A stretch of 61,601 bases of DNA from Candidatus Bathyarchaeia archaeon. GTDB lineage: Archaea; Thermoproteota; Bathyarchaeia; 40CM-2-53-6; DTGE01. The notes under the pieces are model-generated. The model was not told the DNA's origin and did not search any database. It saw only the letters and a list, made by a program, of their open reading frames with translations. Numbering within the stretch: position 1 is the first letter of the stretch; each line of letters starts with the position of its first letter. Made by a program: the position numbers and the translations under genes. The stretch covers positions 1 to 61,601 of the forward strand of contig JAWCKG010000008.1 in the NCBI GenBank assembly GCA_038852285.1, given 5' to 3'. Of the stretch, positions 1 to 9,073 are shown in pieces.

Positions 1-905
1 AATATGACAGTAGCGTCTATTAAAACGCGTGGGCGGTCTCCGCGAATCTTCGTTAACATGATCAGTAGAAGCGTGTAAATCACGGCGACCACACCTATTC
101 GGGTTTCTGGAAACGCGTTCACAGTGAAGAAGTGTCCGAAAAACCAAGTGAACTCCCGGTTTCCGCCTACCGGCAACTCCATCAACAAGGCGATGAACCT
201 TCCCTGAAATTTCGCGATGAAGGGCAGGGCCGCCGCCACGAACCCAGCGGAGAAACCCGCCAGGACGCGGGTCGTCCGCCTCCACCCGCCTCGCCTCCAC
301 GTCGAAATCAGGAAGAACGGTAAAAACACCGCTGGGTAAAACCGGGCGAAAGCGCCTACCGCTAAGGACAGCCCGGAGAAAACATCTCTCCTCTTAAGAT
401 ACAGGTACATGGCGAGGGTGAGGAAGAAAGCGGACACAACGTCTATCGTCCCATCCATTTCAATCGATAAGGTCAAATAAGGGTTAAACAACCACAGCGC
501 TAGACCAAACACCGCCTCCCGCCTCTTACCTCCCAGCTCTAAGATGGATTTGTACACGACCCAGCCGGTTAATAGGTCGAATAAGATGATCGGCGATTTT
601 AAGGCTAGAATGTAGCCGACCACTCCTGGTGTGGGGCTACTCATGGTAAACTCTAACGCTTTAATGGGCGAAACATGCTCTACTGGAAGCCACATCCAAA
701 TCCGATAGAATATGTTCATCAAGTATCCGCTGAACGTGTAGGGGCCGTTAAAGTAGATTCCCATACGTGTGAAGGAGGCCATGAGCGATAGGTTCTTGAA
801 GTCCACCGAAAAGGTAGTGGCTGAGCATAGGGTCTTCACAGCCAAGGCTGAAAGGATTAAAGCGACCAGCCTTGCCCGGGACGTGGATTCAAGCGAGTGA
901 ACCAC
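1..905 (-). CDS. GT-C-type membrane glycosyltransferase, C-terminus cut by window edge
   Basis: About 301 codons are visible, open to the left window edge. The translation is strongly hydrophobic and aligns by eye with the neighbouring gene at 889-2187. Shared landmarks are a WLFNPYLTLSIEMDG segment (neighbour: WVLNPYVTLVVEMGG) and a following run ending ARFYP (neighbour: VKLYP). This looks like the GT-C superfamily (GT87/PIG-M-like), which transfers sugars from polyprenyl-phosphate donors on the outer membrane face. I propose a GTG start at 905, overlapping the end of the upstream gene by 17 bp, with GGAG just before it. Donor and acceptor are unknown. The pair probably arose by tandem duplication and is co-transcribed. 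Confidence 0.72.
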   Translation of the reverse strand, partial: MVHSLESTSRARLVALILSALAVKTLCSATTFSVDFKNLSLMASFTRMGIYFNGPYTFSGYLMNIFYRIWMWLPVEHVSPIKALEFTMSSPTPGVVGYILALKSPIILFDLLTGWVVYKSILELGGKRREAVFGLALWLFNPYLTLSIEMDGTIDVVSAFFLTLAMYLYLKRRDVFSGLSLAVGAFARFYPAVFLPFFLISTWRRGGWRRTTRVLAGFSAGFVAAALPFIAKFQGRFIALLMELPVGGNREFTWFFGHFFTVNAFPETRIGVVAVIYTLLLIMLTKIRGDRPRVLIDATVI

Positions 906-2187
906 GCTCCAACCGCCTCAGGAGGCTTAAAAGCCTTGGGGAGCCTTGAATCAGCAGTCTACCCGCTTGGTATAGGCTTACGGCGGTGAAGGCTGAGCGT
1001 AACAATGGCTCCAACACCAGCTTCACCACCACATGGGATGACCAGATTTGAAGCATCCCGGAGGCCGTTTTCATCCACTTAAAATATATTGGCACGAAGA
1101 ATAGGGTTTTCGTATAGCTGAAGTCGAAGGCCGACAGCTCGAAGAGAAACGCCAGAAAGATAAGGCCCAAGTACACACGTCTACTCTCACTGGAAACGTG
1201 AGTGTGCAACGTCATGAAGGCGATGAGGACTAATAAGTAACTGGGCCACCAGTTTAGGAAGGCGAAGTATACGAGTAGAAAGCCCATTAAGGCCGGAAGA
1301 ACCTCGCCTTCACTTCGACCCCAGTATCGATGTATTAGAAAACCGTAGATGAAGGCGGCCATGGTGGCCAAGCCGATCCTCGAGTCGTATGGGGTTAACA
1401 TAAACTCTGAGACGTGGAAGGTGATGGGTGAATAGTTTAGCAGGGAGTAGAGGGGGTCAACCCCCATTCTCCAAACCCAGTAGAAGTACAATCCCGCCCC
1501 AACCGTAGAAGCGATCAATACGGGTCCTCGGCGTTTCCAACCATTCTGAAAGATGAGGAGGATGGGCGAGATTAAAACGGGGTAAAGTTTAACCCCGACA
1601 CCGGCGAACAGCGAGGCAACCCCCAGCGTAGGTCGTTTGAACCGAGACGTTGTGTAAAGGAAAAAGGTTAGAACCATGAGGGTAACGGGTAAAACGTCCA
1701 TCGATCCCCCCATCTCAACGACCAATGTTACGTAGGGGTTAAGCACCCATAGGGCCAGGGTTCTCGGCCAATCCATCGAACCAAGCTTCCGGGCGTAAAG
1801 GGATAAAACCGCTCCACACGCCAGGTCGAAGACTAAGAGGGGTAGCTTGAGGAGGAATACGAGGAAGGAGCCTTCAAGCCCCAGAGGGGGTGCTTCACCC
1901 CTAAGCAGGGCTTCCGCAACCCCGGTGTGATCTAACGGAAGCCTCAACCATAAACGGTAGAATAGGCTTAAAAACCAAACCCATGGAGCCGTGTGGTATC
2001 CTACTCCCTTAAGACTGTAGTTAACCGCCTTGAAGGTTTGGGTGAAGTCGAACCCCCAAGGGGTTATGGTCATCAATGTAAGCTTTAACGCCAAGCCCAC
2101 GGTTAAGAGGAGGCTCCATCGCTTGTTCCCCACAAAGCTCAACCCCCAGAAATAAGGCATGGGTGAAGAATATAAAAAGTTAAGCAC
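889..2187 (-). CDS. GT-C-type membrane glycosyltransferase
   Basis: A 432-residue protein made largely of hydrophobic segments (about 9-11 likely helices). The first luminal-type loop contains DFTQTFKAVNY, and NPYVTLVVEMGGSMDVL near residues 149-165 resembles the conserved loop of GT87/PIG-M-type enzymes. Such enzymes use lipid-linked sugars for surface glycan or glycolipid synthesis. The GTG start at 2187 gives 432 residues. An ATG at 2160 would remove nine residues and is equally possible. The paralogue downstream overlaps its end. No sugar nucleotide genes lie nearby, so the glycan is unknown. Confidence 0.75.
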   Translation of the reverse strand: MLNFLYSSPMPYFWGLSFVGNKRWSLLLTVGLALKLTLMTITPWGFDFTQTFKAVNYSLKGVGYHTAPWVWFLSLFYRLWLRLPLDHTGVAEALLRGEAPPLGLEGSFLVFLLKLPLLVFDLACGAVLSLYARKLGSMDWPRTLALWVLNPYVTLVVEMGGSMDVLPVTLMVLTFFLYTTSRFKRPTLGVASLFAGVGVKLYPVLISPILLIFQNGWKRRGPVLIASTVGAGLYFYWVWRMGVDPLYSLLNYSPITFHVSEFMLTPYDSRIGLATMAAFIYGFLIHRYWGRSEGEVLPALMGFLLVYFAFLNWWPSYLLVLIAFMTLHTHVSSESRRVYLGLIFLAFLFELSAFDFSYTKTLFFVPIYFKWMKTASGMLQIWSSHVVVKLVLEPLLRSAFTAVSLYQAGRLLIQGSPRLLSLLRRLERGSLA

Positions 2188-2247
2188 CTTGAAACCTGTC
2201 TTTCAACGGCGTGAACTTGATCGCCGCCGGGAGCTCAAGGGGAATCG

Positions 2248-2257
2248 CTTATATACC
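2248..2257 (+). promoter_or_regulatory. TATA-box-like element before a possible 43-codon ORF
   Basis: The sequence CTTATATACC is a good archaeal TATA box. An ATG 24 bp further on (2281) opens a 43-codon frame that ends inside the start of the aIF1 gene. No family is recognised for that peptide. The site may instead drive a longer leader for aIF1. Confidence 0.35.
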
Positions 2258-2363
2258 TTAACATCGCAACTATGGGTTGTATGTATGTGAATGGGCTAGC
2301 ATTCAACCCCGATCAGTTTAAGCGGTCTACGGGCTTAAACAGTGGCCTCAACATCGAACCTAA

Positions 2364-2373
2364 AACTTATATT
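2364..2373 (+). promoter_or_regulatory. TATA box of the aIF1 gene
   Basis: AACTTATATT lies about 32-41 bp before the aIF1 ATG at 2405, the spacing expected for a nearly leaderless archaeal transcript. Confidence 0.5.
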
Positions 2374-2404
2374 CGAAAACTCAGCCTCCGAGATGTAGGT
2401 TTAA

Positions 2405-2713
2405 ATGGCTGACATATGCGCTGTATGTGGCCTTCCGAAGGATCTCTGCGTCTGCGAAACCATCAGCATGGAGCAACAATACATTAAGGTGCGGTTGGAA
2501 ACCAGGAAATGGGGCAAACCCACAACTGTCATCGAGGGATTCGACCCTAAAACCGTGAACCTCAGCGACCTAGCTACCAAGCTAAAGTCAACGTGCGCGT
2601 GCGGTGGAACCGCTAAAAACAACATTATACTCCTCCAAGGAGACCACAGGGATAAGGTTAAGAAGCTTCTTGTTCAACACGGATTTCCTGAAAGGATTAT
2701 TGAAGTACACTGA
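2405..2713 (+). CDS. translation initiation factor aIF1 (SUI1 family)
   Basis: 102 residues. The N-terminus has the archaeal SUI1 zinc-type CAVCGLPKDLCVC motif. The SUI1 fold follows, with the typical TKLKSTCACGGT stretch and a C-terminal HGFPERIIEV-like strand. aIF1 binds the small ribosomal subunit and monitors start-codon choice. The length matches the family. The ATG at 2405 directly precedes the conserved N-terminal motif. It is followed 8 bp later by a small zinc-ribbon gene, suggesting co-transcription. Confidence 0.95.
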   Translation: MADICAVCGLPKDLCVCETISMEQQYIKVRLETRKWGKPTTVIEGFDPKTVNLSDLATKLKSTCACGGTAKNNIILLQGDHRDKVKKLLVQHGFPERIIEVH

Positions 2714-2721
2714 GCGCCGCC

Positions 2722-2910
2722 ATGATGGGCAAACTGATTCAAACCTTGAGAAGGTTAAGGAGTGGAAAACGGTTCGTCGCTCTCTGCCCGCGATGCCGAA
2801 GCGAAGAAATTCGTCAAGCAACCAGCTTGAACGGCTGGCTAACCCCGCCGAGATATTTTTGTCCTAAATGCGGGTACATGGGCACGTTGATAATCGAGCA
2901 GGAAAGGTGA
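2722..2910 (+). CDS. small zinc-ribbon protein
   Basis: 62 residues. One zinc ribbon is formed by CPRC near residues 22-25 and CPKC near residues 47-50. The N-terminus is basic (LRRLRSGKR), suggesting nucleic-acid binding. It starts 8 bp after aIF1 and is probably in the same transcript. No specific family is recognised. A role in translation or transcription is only suggested by its neighbour. Confidence 0.65.
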   Translation: MMGKLIQTLRRLRSGKRFVALCPRCRSEEIRQATSLNGWLTPPRYFCPKCGYMGTLIIEQER

Positions 2911-2929
2911 GGGGCCAGACGCCTTACTG

Positions 2930-3145
2930 CTATTTAAGCTTTGAGCCGCATCGATGGCAGTAGACGGCTAGGCTGCTTACATCGCCTCCGCAGCGACCAC
3001 ACTTTACCATCCTAGAATTGCCCAACGGATTCGCGCCAAGTCTACTCCCACCGTTCGTGGATCGGCCGCCTCTGAAGAGCCTACCGGACCTAAGAAACAG
3101 GTTTAACTCCCAGTTCGCCTTCGCTAAACGATCTCTGAACCCCAT
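2930..3145 (-). CDS. small protein with C-terminal zinc ribbon
   Basis: 71 residues with an ATG start. The N-terminal half is basic and glycine-rich. The C-terminal half carries CGRC and CHRC, which would bind one zinc ion. It converges on the zinc-ribbon gene at 2722-2910. The Cys pairs make a real gene likely, but the N-terminal part has low complexity and the start could lie at the internal ATG before VKCGRC. Confidence 0.5.
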   Translation of the reverse strand: MGFRDRLAKANWELNLFLRSGRLFRGGRSTNGGSRLGANPLGNSRMVKCGRCGGDVSSLAVYCHRCGSKLK

Positions 3146-3311
3146 ATTTCGACCCCTCCACCAGGGTAACGTCGAGATAATATTGACTTTATTTCAATCG
3201 ACCTTTAAATCGCGGGTGGATAGACTTTGCCGCCTAAACCAATCCTTATAAAATGACCGCTATGTAGAGTTAGACTAAATATTCCAAGGGATTTTTCTGT
3301 CTGTTAACTGT

Positions 3312-3344
3312 AAAAAAAGGGGTTTTAGGGGTTTGTACTCCCCC
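3312..3344 (-). terminator. terminator of the binding-protein gene
   Basis: Downstream of the TGA at 3355-3357 the minus strand reads GGGGG, an 8-nt loop, CCCC, a second C4 block, then seven T residues. A GC stem followed by a T run fits an archaeal transcription terminator. Confidence 0.55.
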
Positions 3345-3354
3345 TTTAGCGGCC

Positions 3355-4905
3355 TCAACCCGCCTTGGCGTACGGTGAAACGCTGGCCCAGGTTTGAATG
3401 ATTGAATCGTGTTTGGCGGCCAATTCATCTAAGGCTGCTTTGACATTTGTGACTTGGCCTGCGAAGATCGCGTTCAACGTTTCGCCTTCGGTCAGCATTA
3501 GCTCATTGTATACTGGGACGTTCCAGAAGTCTTTTTGAATTCCAATCGTGTCTCTTACAGCCCTGTTCCAGTCAGCCGCGTTGATGAACCTGTCGGTGCG
3601 GAGGATTCTCAGCGAGGCCACGCCTCCTCCTCCATCAGACCACTTCCACTGCTGCTCCTCTTCAAACCAGTATATGAAGAAGGCTAAGGCCTCATCCTTA
3701 TACTTTGAATAGGCGCTAACGCACATCGGCTGACCGACGAGTTGCGTAACCTTATAATACTTCCCATCGGCGTATGGGCCGTGATCACGAACCATGCCAG
3801 GCCACATCGTGGTATGGACGACATCGGATACCTTGGATTTAGTGGGATCGTAGAGTGGAGCCATGAAGCCCACCGCGTTAATGGACATGGCCACCTTCCC
3901 CTGAGCCATCGCCGTTACGGCTTCGTCGAACCAGTAGTTTTCCGCTCCTGGAGGCTCGAAGGGCCTTAGGGAGGCGTACCATTCCGCGGCTTCTACGGCG
4001 AGGTCGCTGTTAATCCATCCTGAGGCCTTAAAGTCCGGTGGACCTGACCATATGTCTCCACCCATGCTCCACAAGTAGGCGTGGAACTGATACGCGCTGG
4101 AATCGTACTTCGCGTTCCATGTCGTAGTCCCGTAGAAGTCCTCGGTCAACGTTTCGCCGGCCAACTTTTGACCCGCCTTCCTTGTGAAGAACTCGGCGAA
4201 GTCTCTGAACTGGATCCAAGTAACCCAGTTCAACCAGTCATCATAAGTTTGAGGTAGATCGTACCCGTATCTGGCTTTGAAGGCGGCCCTTTCCTCTGGA
4301 TGGGTGAACAGGTCGACTCTCCAGTTTAAGGCCATAACGTCCGCTTCATGAGGTAGACCGAAATACTGGGCGGTGTCCAATTGTAGGTCTCCAGCCGCGA
4401 ACTTCTCTTCGTCGAATCTCCATACGGGATATGTGCAGAAGTATTTTATGAGCTTAGGTGGAAAGTCCCTCATGTCTATTTCCTTTCCTTGATGCGCCTT
4501 AATCCAGTCGTTTAGCTTAATGATGTGTCCGCCTTCAGCGAATTCTCCGACAAACTGACTGTCGGAGATCACCAGGTCGAAGTCGCTTCCTTTCGCCGCG
4601 AACACTGTGGCTAACCTGTCATGGTATGTGCCCCATGGGTTAAGGTCCATTTTCACCGTTACCCTGTAACCTAGTTTTTTCTCACTCCAGTCCGCGAAGC
4701 CTTTAGCGATCTCACCCGTTAACGACCCTGGCAACCACTCAGGGCTCGCGAAGACCAGAGTTACCGGGCCCTTCTTCGGGGTGATGGTAGTGTAATAGTA
4801 GACGCCGGCGATGATGGCGATGGCGATGATGATTATGGCCGCGGCGGCTTGGGCCTTTGTGATGGCGGATTTGCTGGTGAGAAAACGCTTCAGGAACATA
4901 CTCAA
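3355..4905 (-). CDS. ABC transporter sugar-binding lipoprotein/anchored protein (CUT1 type)
   Basis: 516 residues. A basic N-terminus and one hydrophobic segment (about residues 19-40, AAAAIIIIAIAIIAG) tether it to the membrane. There is no lipobox Cys after the segment, so it is probably anchored by this helix. The remainder resembles the extracellular solute-binding family 1 fold, including a GGGGVASLR stretch and repeated Trp/Tyr residues suited to sugar stacking. It is divergent from the permease and ATPase genes, with which it should form one importer. The ligand is unknown. Confidence 0.85.
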   Translation of the reverse strand: MSMFLKRFLTSKSAITKAQAAAAIIIIAIAIIAGVYYYTTITPKKGPVTLVFASPEWLPGSLTGEIAKGFADWSEKKLGYRVTVKMDLNPWGTYHDRLATVFAAKGSDFDLVISDSQFVGEFAEGGHIIKLNDWIKAHQGKEIDMRDFPPKLIKYFCTYPVWRFDEEKFAAGDLQLDTAQYFGLPHEADVMALNWRVDLFTHPEERAAFKARYGYDLPQTYDDWLNWVTWIQFRDFAEFFTRKAGQKLAGETLTEDFYGTTTWNAKYDSSAYQFHAYLWSMGGDIWSGPPDFKASGWINSDLAVEAAEWYASLRPFEPPGAENYWFDEAVTAMAQGKVAMSINAVGFMAPLYDPTKSKVSDVVHTTMWPGMVRDHGPYADGKYYKVTQLVGQPMCVSAYSKYKDEALAFFIYWFEEEQQWKWSDGGGGVASLRILRTDRFINAADWNRAVRDTIGIQKDFWNVPVYNELMLTEGETLNAIFAGQVTNVKAALDELAAKHDSIIQTWASVSPYAKAG

Positions 4906-4940
4906 CGTATTTTCCCCGAATATAACATTGAATGTGGCTT

Positions 4941-4950
4941 CATTTTTAAG
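4941..4950 (-). promoter_or_regulatory. TATA-like box for the binding-protein gene
   Basis: On the minus strand CTTAAAAATG lies 36-45 bp before the ATG at 4905. It is one half of a divergent promoter region of 184 bp shared with the permease operon. Confidence 0.4.
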
Positions 4951-5037
4951 GCTTTCGATGTGATTATGGATTCTCAGCTATTTTTTTAAAAGATAATCTG
5001 TTAAAAGCTTAAAGAGGTTAACTGTCAGCCTAGAAAT

Positions 5038-5045
5038 CTTTAAAT
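5038..5045 (+). promoter_or_regulatory. TATA-like box for the permease-ATPase operon
   Basis: CTTTAAAT lies about 45 bp before the ATG at 5090. A-rich flanks and the half-sites GTTAA and GTTAAC around 5000-5022 could be operator sequence, but no regulator gene is adjacent. Confidence 0.35.
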
Positions 5046-5089
5046 GGTTATTGTAACGCATGATAAACTAGATTTGGAGCTGGAGAAGT

Positions 5090-5986
5090 ATGAAAGATCA
5101 GTATCTTAAGTGGCTTCTGATAATTCCCACGGTGTTTGTTCTAATGTTCTGGGTCATATACCCTCTCTTATGGTCTTTGGGTTTAAGCTTCTACGAGTAT
5201 TCAATTATGGGAACATTCGCCGTGAAACCGGTTTTTGTGGGATTAGAGAACTACTTGAAGGTTATCACGGATCCCTCGGTTTGGCATAATTTTAAGGTGA
5301 CGGCTGAGTTCATCGCTTTAGCGGTTTCTCTGGAGTTTTTACTGGGCTTCGGAATCGCCCAACTCCTATATAAGGAGTTTCGAGGTAGAAGAATAATCAT
5401 CACGTTGATCCTCATACCCATGATGCTGGCCCCCATCGCGGTTGGAGTATTTTACAGGTTCATTTACGATTCCACCTTTGGAATCTTCACCTACATGTTA
5501 TCCAAGGTAGGGATTCCTGAATTCAGATGGTATACCTATGAGTGGGTGATACCATGCGTGGCCTTGGTGGATGTTTGGATGTGGACACCTTTCATGATGC
5601 TGATCATCCTAGCCGGGTTAACGGCGGTTCCCACATACCTTTACGAGGCGGCTGAAATAGACAGGGCCAGCTGGTGGATGAAGTTTAGGTACATCACGCT
5701 GCCAACAATCAAGCCGCTTATAGGAATCGCGTTGCTGTTCAGAACCATGGACGCCTTTAAACTGTTCGATGCACTCTTCATCTTGACGGATGGAGGGCCG
5801 GGAAACGCCTCAGAGGTAATATCCCTCAGAATATACCGAGAAGCCTTCCAATACTTCCATACCGGATTCGCCAGCGCCCTATCTTACATACTCCTCGTCA
5901 TCATCATCGTCTTAACAAACATATACCTTAGGTTTCTCACCCGACGGCCGGTAATGGCTCGCGTTGAAAGGGAGGTGGAGGTGTAA
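5090..5986 (+). CDS. sugar ABC transporter permease (MalF/UgpA type)
   Basis: 298 residues with about six membrane helices. The inner-loop EAA motif reads YLYEAAEIDRASWWMKF near residues 182-198, the contact site for the ATPase. This is the binding-protein-dependent permease family, CUT1 class. It is the first gene of a permease-permease-ATPase-ATPase-small membrane protein operon. The ATG at 5090 is preceded by GGAGCTGGAG. Confidence 0.92.
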   Translation: MKDQYLKWLLIIPTVFVLMFWVIYPLLWSLGLSFYEYSIMGTFAVKPVFVGLENYLKVITDPSVWHNFKVTAEFIALAVSLEFLLGFGIAQLLYKEFRGRRIIITLILIPMMLAPIAVGVFYRFIYDSTFGIFTYMLSKVGIPEFRWYTYEWVIPCVALVDVWMWTPFMMLIILAGLTAVPTYLYEAAEIDRASWWMKFRYITLPTIKPLIGIALLFRTMDAFKLFDALFILTDGGPGNASEVISLRIYREAFQYFHTGFASALSYILLVIIIVLTNIYLRFLTRRPVMARVEREVEV

Positions 5987-5990
5987 AACC

Positions 5991-6851
5991 ATGGATAAAC
6001 ATGTTAAGCGAAACCTCGTCAAAGGTGTAAAATATTTTCTAATAGCCATCATCACTGTGGTCTACGTGTTTCCGATCTACTGGCTTATCGTGACATCATT
6101 TAAAACCAGGCTGGACATGTTCGCCATGCCTCCGAAATGGGTTTTTAACCCGACGTTGACAAACTATCTAGACGTCTTCGTCGAGCGTAGATACGGGTTA
6201 ACACCCACCATAACTGAGTTTCCAAAATTCCTGTTCAACAGCATCTTCATCTCCTTGGCGAGCGTCGCTATAGCCGTCGCGTTTGGAACCCTCGCGGCCT
6301 ACAGCTTCTCAAGGTTCGAGTTAAAGGGAAAGGACACATGGCTCTTCTTCATCCTCGCCACCAGAATGCTGCCACCAATCGCAGTGCTGATACCCATATA
6401 CCTCATGTACAGGACATTGGGCTTCATCAACACATACCATGGGCTCATATTCCTCTACGTGATGTTCAACATGGCCTTCGCCGTCTGGATGACGAAGGGA
6501 TTCTTCGACGAAGTCCCCAGAGAGTTGGAGGAAGCCGCCATGGTCGACGGCTACTCTAGGATGAGAGCATTCATGAAGGCTACGCTGCCCCAAGCCTTAA
6601 CGGGCATAGCGGCTACGGCCGTATTCTGCCTCATCACATCATGGAACGAGTTCATGTTCGCCTACGTGACGTCGGGGTTTGACACCAGAACCGTCCCCGT
6701 CTCCCTGGCCAGGATTAGGGGTGAATCCGGCATCAACTGGGGCATCATCACAGCTTCAGAGGTCATCTACGTCCTGCCCGTGATAATCTTCACATTCCTC
6801 ATGCAAAAATACCTGTTGAGAGGCATAACCTTCGGGACGATCAGAAAGTAA
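5991..6851 (+). CDS. sugar ABC transporter permease (MalG/UgpE type)
   Basis: 286 residues from ATG 5991, which lies 4 bp after the previous stop and behind a strong GGAGGTG ribosome-binding site. Six helices are expected. The EAA loop reads ELEEAAMVDGYSRMRAF near the middle of the protein. The C-terminus LLRGITFGTIRK is typical of MalG-like subunits. It pairs with the preceding permease to form the membrane channel of the importer. Confidence 0.92.
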   Translation: MDKHVKRNLVKGVKYFLIAIITVVYVFPIYWLIVTSFKTRLDMFAMPPKWVFNPTLTNYLDVFVERRYGLTPTITEFPKFLFNSIFISLASVAIAVAFGTLAAYSFSRFELKGKDTWLFFILATRMLPPIAVLIPIYLMYRTLGFINTYHGLIFLYVMFNMAFAVWMTKGFFDEVPRELEEAAMVDGYSRMRAFMKATLPQALTGIAATAVFCLITSWNEFMFAYVTSGFDTRTVPVSLARIRGESGINWGIITASEVIYVLPVIIFTFLMQKYLLRGITFGTIRK

Positions 6852-6868
6852 ACAGGTGAGTTAGAGAG

Positions 6869-7960
6869 TTGGCGAATGTAAAGCTGGAAAACGTCACTAG
6901 AGAGAGAGGACTCCTATGCCCAGTCCACAATCTTACCATCGAAGTGGAGGATAAAAAGTTCGTCGCGCTTTTAGCCCCCTCAGGTTCCGGTAAAACCACC
7001 ATCATGAGGATTGTAGCGGGCCTTGAACCCGTTGAATCCGGTGACGTATACATTGGAGGAGAGAGGGTTAACGACCTCTCACCCGCCGAAAGGGACGTCG
7101 CATTGGTGTTTCAAACATACGCCCTATACCCTCACCTAACCGTGTATGAAAACCTCGCCTCACCTCTAAGGGCTGTTAAAGCCCCTGAAAACGAAGTGGA
7201 GGAAAACGTTAAACGTGTCGCTGAAACGTTAAACATCACACCCCTCCTCAACAAGCTGGCCACGCAGCTAAGCGGCGGTGAAATGCAGCGGGTCGCCATC
7301 GGGAGGGCGATCATCCGTAGACCAAAAGTCTACTTGTTCGATGAACCCCTAACCAACCTAGACGCCAAACTCAGGGTCCACATGAGGGCTGAGTTGAAGC
7401 GGCTTCAGAAAGACCTAGGCCAAACAGCCATATACGCCACCCATGACGAAGTTGAGGCGATGACGATGGCTGACAAAATCGCGGTGCTCAGGCATGGCAG
7501 GTTAATTCAGTACGATACCCCCGACGAGGTTTACCACCATCCTAGAAACCTCTTCGTCGCCGACTTCATAGGATCCCCACCGATAAACACGTTCGACTGC
7601 ACCTTCAAGGAAGAGGCGGATCGATGCCTACTGGACGCTGGGGAATTTACAGTGGCTGTCGATGAATATGGAGATTTGATAAAGAAAGCCGCGAAAAGCG
7701 ACGAGTTAATCCTCGGCATCAGGCCGAGTGACTTCACCTTGGAGGAAACGGCTAAGAAAAAAGACATCATACCAGCGGTGCTTTACGTCTCCGAGCCCAT
7801 GGGCGCGATGACGATTCTGGATCTAAAGGTAGGCGATAAATTGGTGAAGGTGAAGGTGAAGGGAAGATACGAGGCTGAAATCGGGAAGAAGGTGTGGCTT
7901 CACTTCAACAGGGATCGCATCCACATATTCGACAAGAAAACCCAGGAAACCATCGTATAG
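6869..7960 (+). CDS. sugar ABC transporter ATPase (MalK/UgpC type), first copy
   Basis: 363 residues, TTG start. Walker A APSGSGKTT, Q-loop VFQTYALYP, signature LSGGEMQR, Walker B VYLFDEP and H-loop THDEVEAM are all present. A C-terminal OB-like regulatory domain of the MalK type follows. The family powers CUT1 sugar importers. The Walker A begins with Ala instead of the usual Gly, which is tolerated. It is paralogous to the next gene and shares a 57-bp identical block with it. Confidence 0.92.
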   Translation: MANVKLENVTRERGLLCPVHNLTIEVEDKKFVALLAPSGSGKTTIMRIVAGLEPVESGDVYIGGERVNDLSPAERDVALVFQTYALYPHLTVYENLASPLRAVKAPENEVEENVKRVAETLNITPLLNKLATQLSGGEMQRVAIGRAIIRRPKVYLFDEPLTNLDAKLRVHMRAELKRLQKDLGQTAIYATHDEVEAMTMADKIAVLRHGRLIQYDTPDEVYHHPRNLFVADFIGSPPINTFDCTFKEEADRCLLDAGEFTVAVDEYGDLIKKAAKSDELILGIRPSDFTLEETAKKKDIIPAVLYVSEPMGAMTILDLKVGDKLVKVKVKGRYEAEIGKKVWLHFNRDRIHIFDKKTQETIV

Positions 7961-7974
7961 TAGGGGGAATAAAA

Positions 7975-9063
7975 TTGGCTGATGTGAAGGTTAAAAATTT
8001 GACAAAGGTCTTCGGGAAGGTCACAGCAGTAGACAACCTAAACCTGGAGGTTGAAGACAGAAAGTTCGTATGTCTTTTAGGTCCCTCAGGCTGTGGGAAA
8101 ACCACAACCCTGAGGTGCATCGCGGGGTTGGAAACCCCTGATAAGGGGGAGATCTACATAGGAGGGGAGCTGGTAAACGAGTTAACACCCTCCGAAAGGG
8201 ACATAGCCATGGTGTTCCAGTTCTACGCCCTTTACCCAACCTTGAACGTTTACGACAACCTAGCCTTCCCCTTAAAGGCTCAGAAAATCTCTAAAAGCGA
8301 GATAGACAAAATGGTTAAAGAAGTCGCGGAAACCCTGCGCATCACCGGAATTCTACATTTAAGGGCTGACCAGCTCACCCCAGGGGAGGCTCAGAGAGTC
8401 GCCCTAGGCAGGGCCATCATTAGAAGGCCGAAGGTGTACCTGTTAGATGAACCCTTAACCAACCTAGACGCCAAGTTAAGGGCCTACATGAGGGCTGAGT
8501 TGAAGCGGCTTCAGAAAGACCTAGGCCAAACAGCCATATACGTGACGCATGACCAACTTGAGGCGATGACGATGGCTGACAAAATCGCCGTCATGAATCA
8601 AGGCATCCTACAGCAATACGACACCCCTGACGAAATATACGACCACCCGAGAAATCTCTTCGTCGCAGGGTTCATAGGAAGCCCACCGATGAACTTCATG
8701 GAATGCGAGCTCCATAAAGACCATAAATATGTTCTGAAAACCAATGACTTCGAATACGATGTCACGGAGTATAAGGACCTATTTGACAAAGAGGCGGTTT
8801 CAGAGGAGGTTATTCTCGGCGTCAGGCCAGAAGACATAGCGGTCTCCAGGAGGAAGCCCGCAGGCCTAGCCTTCCAATCTGAGGTATACGTGGTCGAACC
8901 CATGGGAGACCAGATGATCGTTAACTTAAAGTCTGGAGGCCACGTCCTGAAGGCCGTCACCGAATACGACCCCGAGTTAAAGGTGGGTGAAAAGGTTTGG
9001 GCATCCCTAAACAGGGAGAAAACCCACTTCATAGACAGGAAAACAGAGAGAGTAATCCTGTAG
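7975..9063 (+). CDS. sugar ABC transporter ATPase (MalK/UgpC type), second copy
   Basis: 362 residues from a TTG at 7975, 14 bp after the previous stop and behind TAGGGGG. The start matches the MANVK-type N-terminus of its paralogue. Walker A GPSGCGKTT, Walker B VYLLDEP and THDQLEAM are intact, but the signature motif reads LTPGEAQR instead of LSGGQ. Two different ATPases next to two permeases suggest a heterodimeric motor with one consensus and one degenerate composite ATP site. Confidence 0.9.
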   Translation: MADVKVKNLTKVFGKVTAVDNLNLEVEDRKFVCLLGPSGCGKTTTLRCIAGLETPDKGEIYIGGELVNELTPSERDIAMVFQFYALYPTLNVYDNLAFPLKAQKISKSEIDKMVKEVAETLRITGILHLRADQLTPGEAQRVALGRAIIRRPKVYLLDEPLTNLDAKLRAYMRAELKRLQKDLGQTAIYVTHDQLEAMTMADKIAVMNQGILQQYDTPDEIYDHPRNLFVAGFIGSPPMNFMECELHKDHKYVLKTNDFEYDVTEYKDLFDKEAVSEEVILGVRPEDIAVSRRKPAGLAFQSEVYVVEPMGDQMIVNLKSGGHVLKAVTEYDPELKVGEKVWASLNREKTHFIDRKTERVIL

Positions 9064-9073
9064 GAGGATGATT

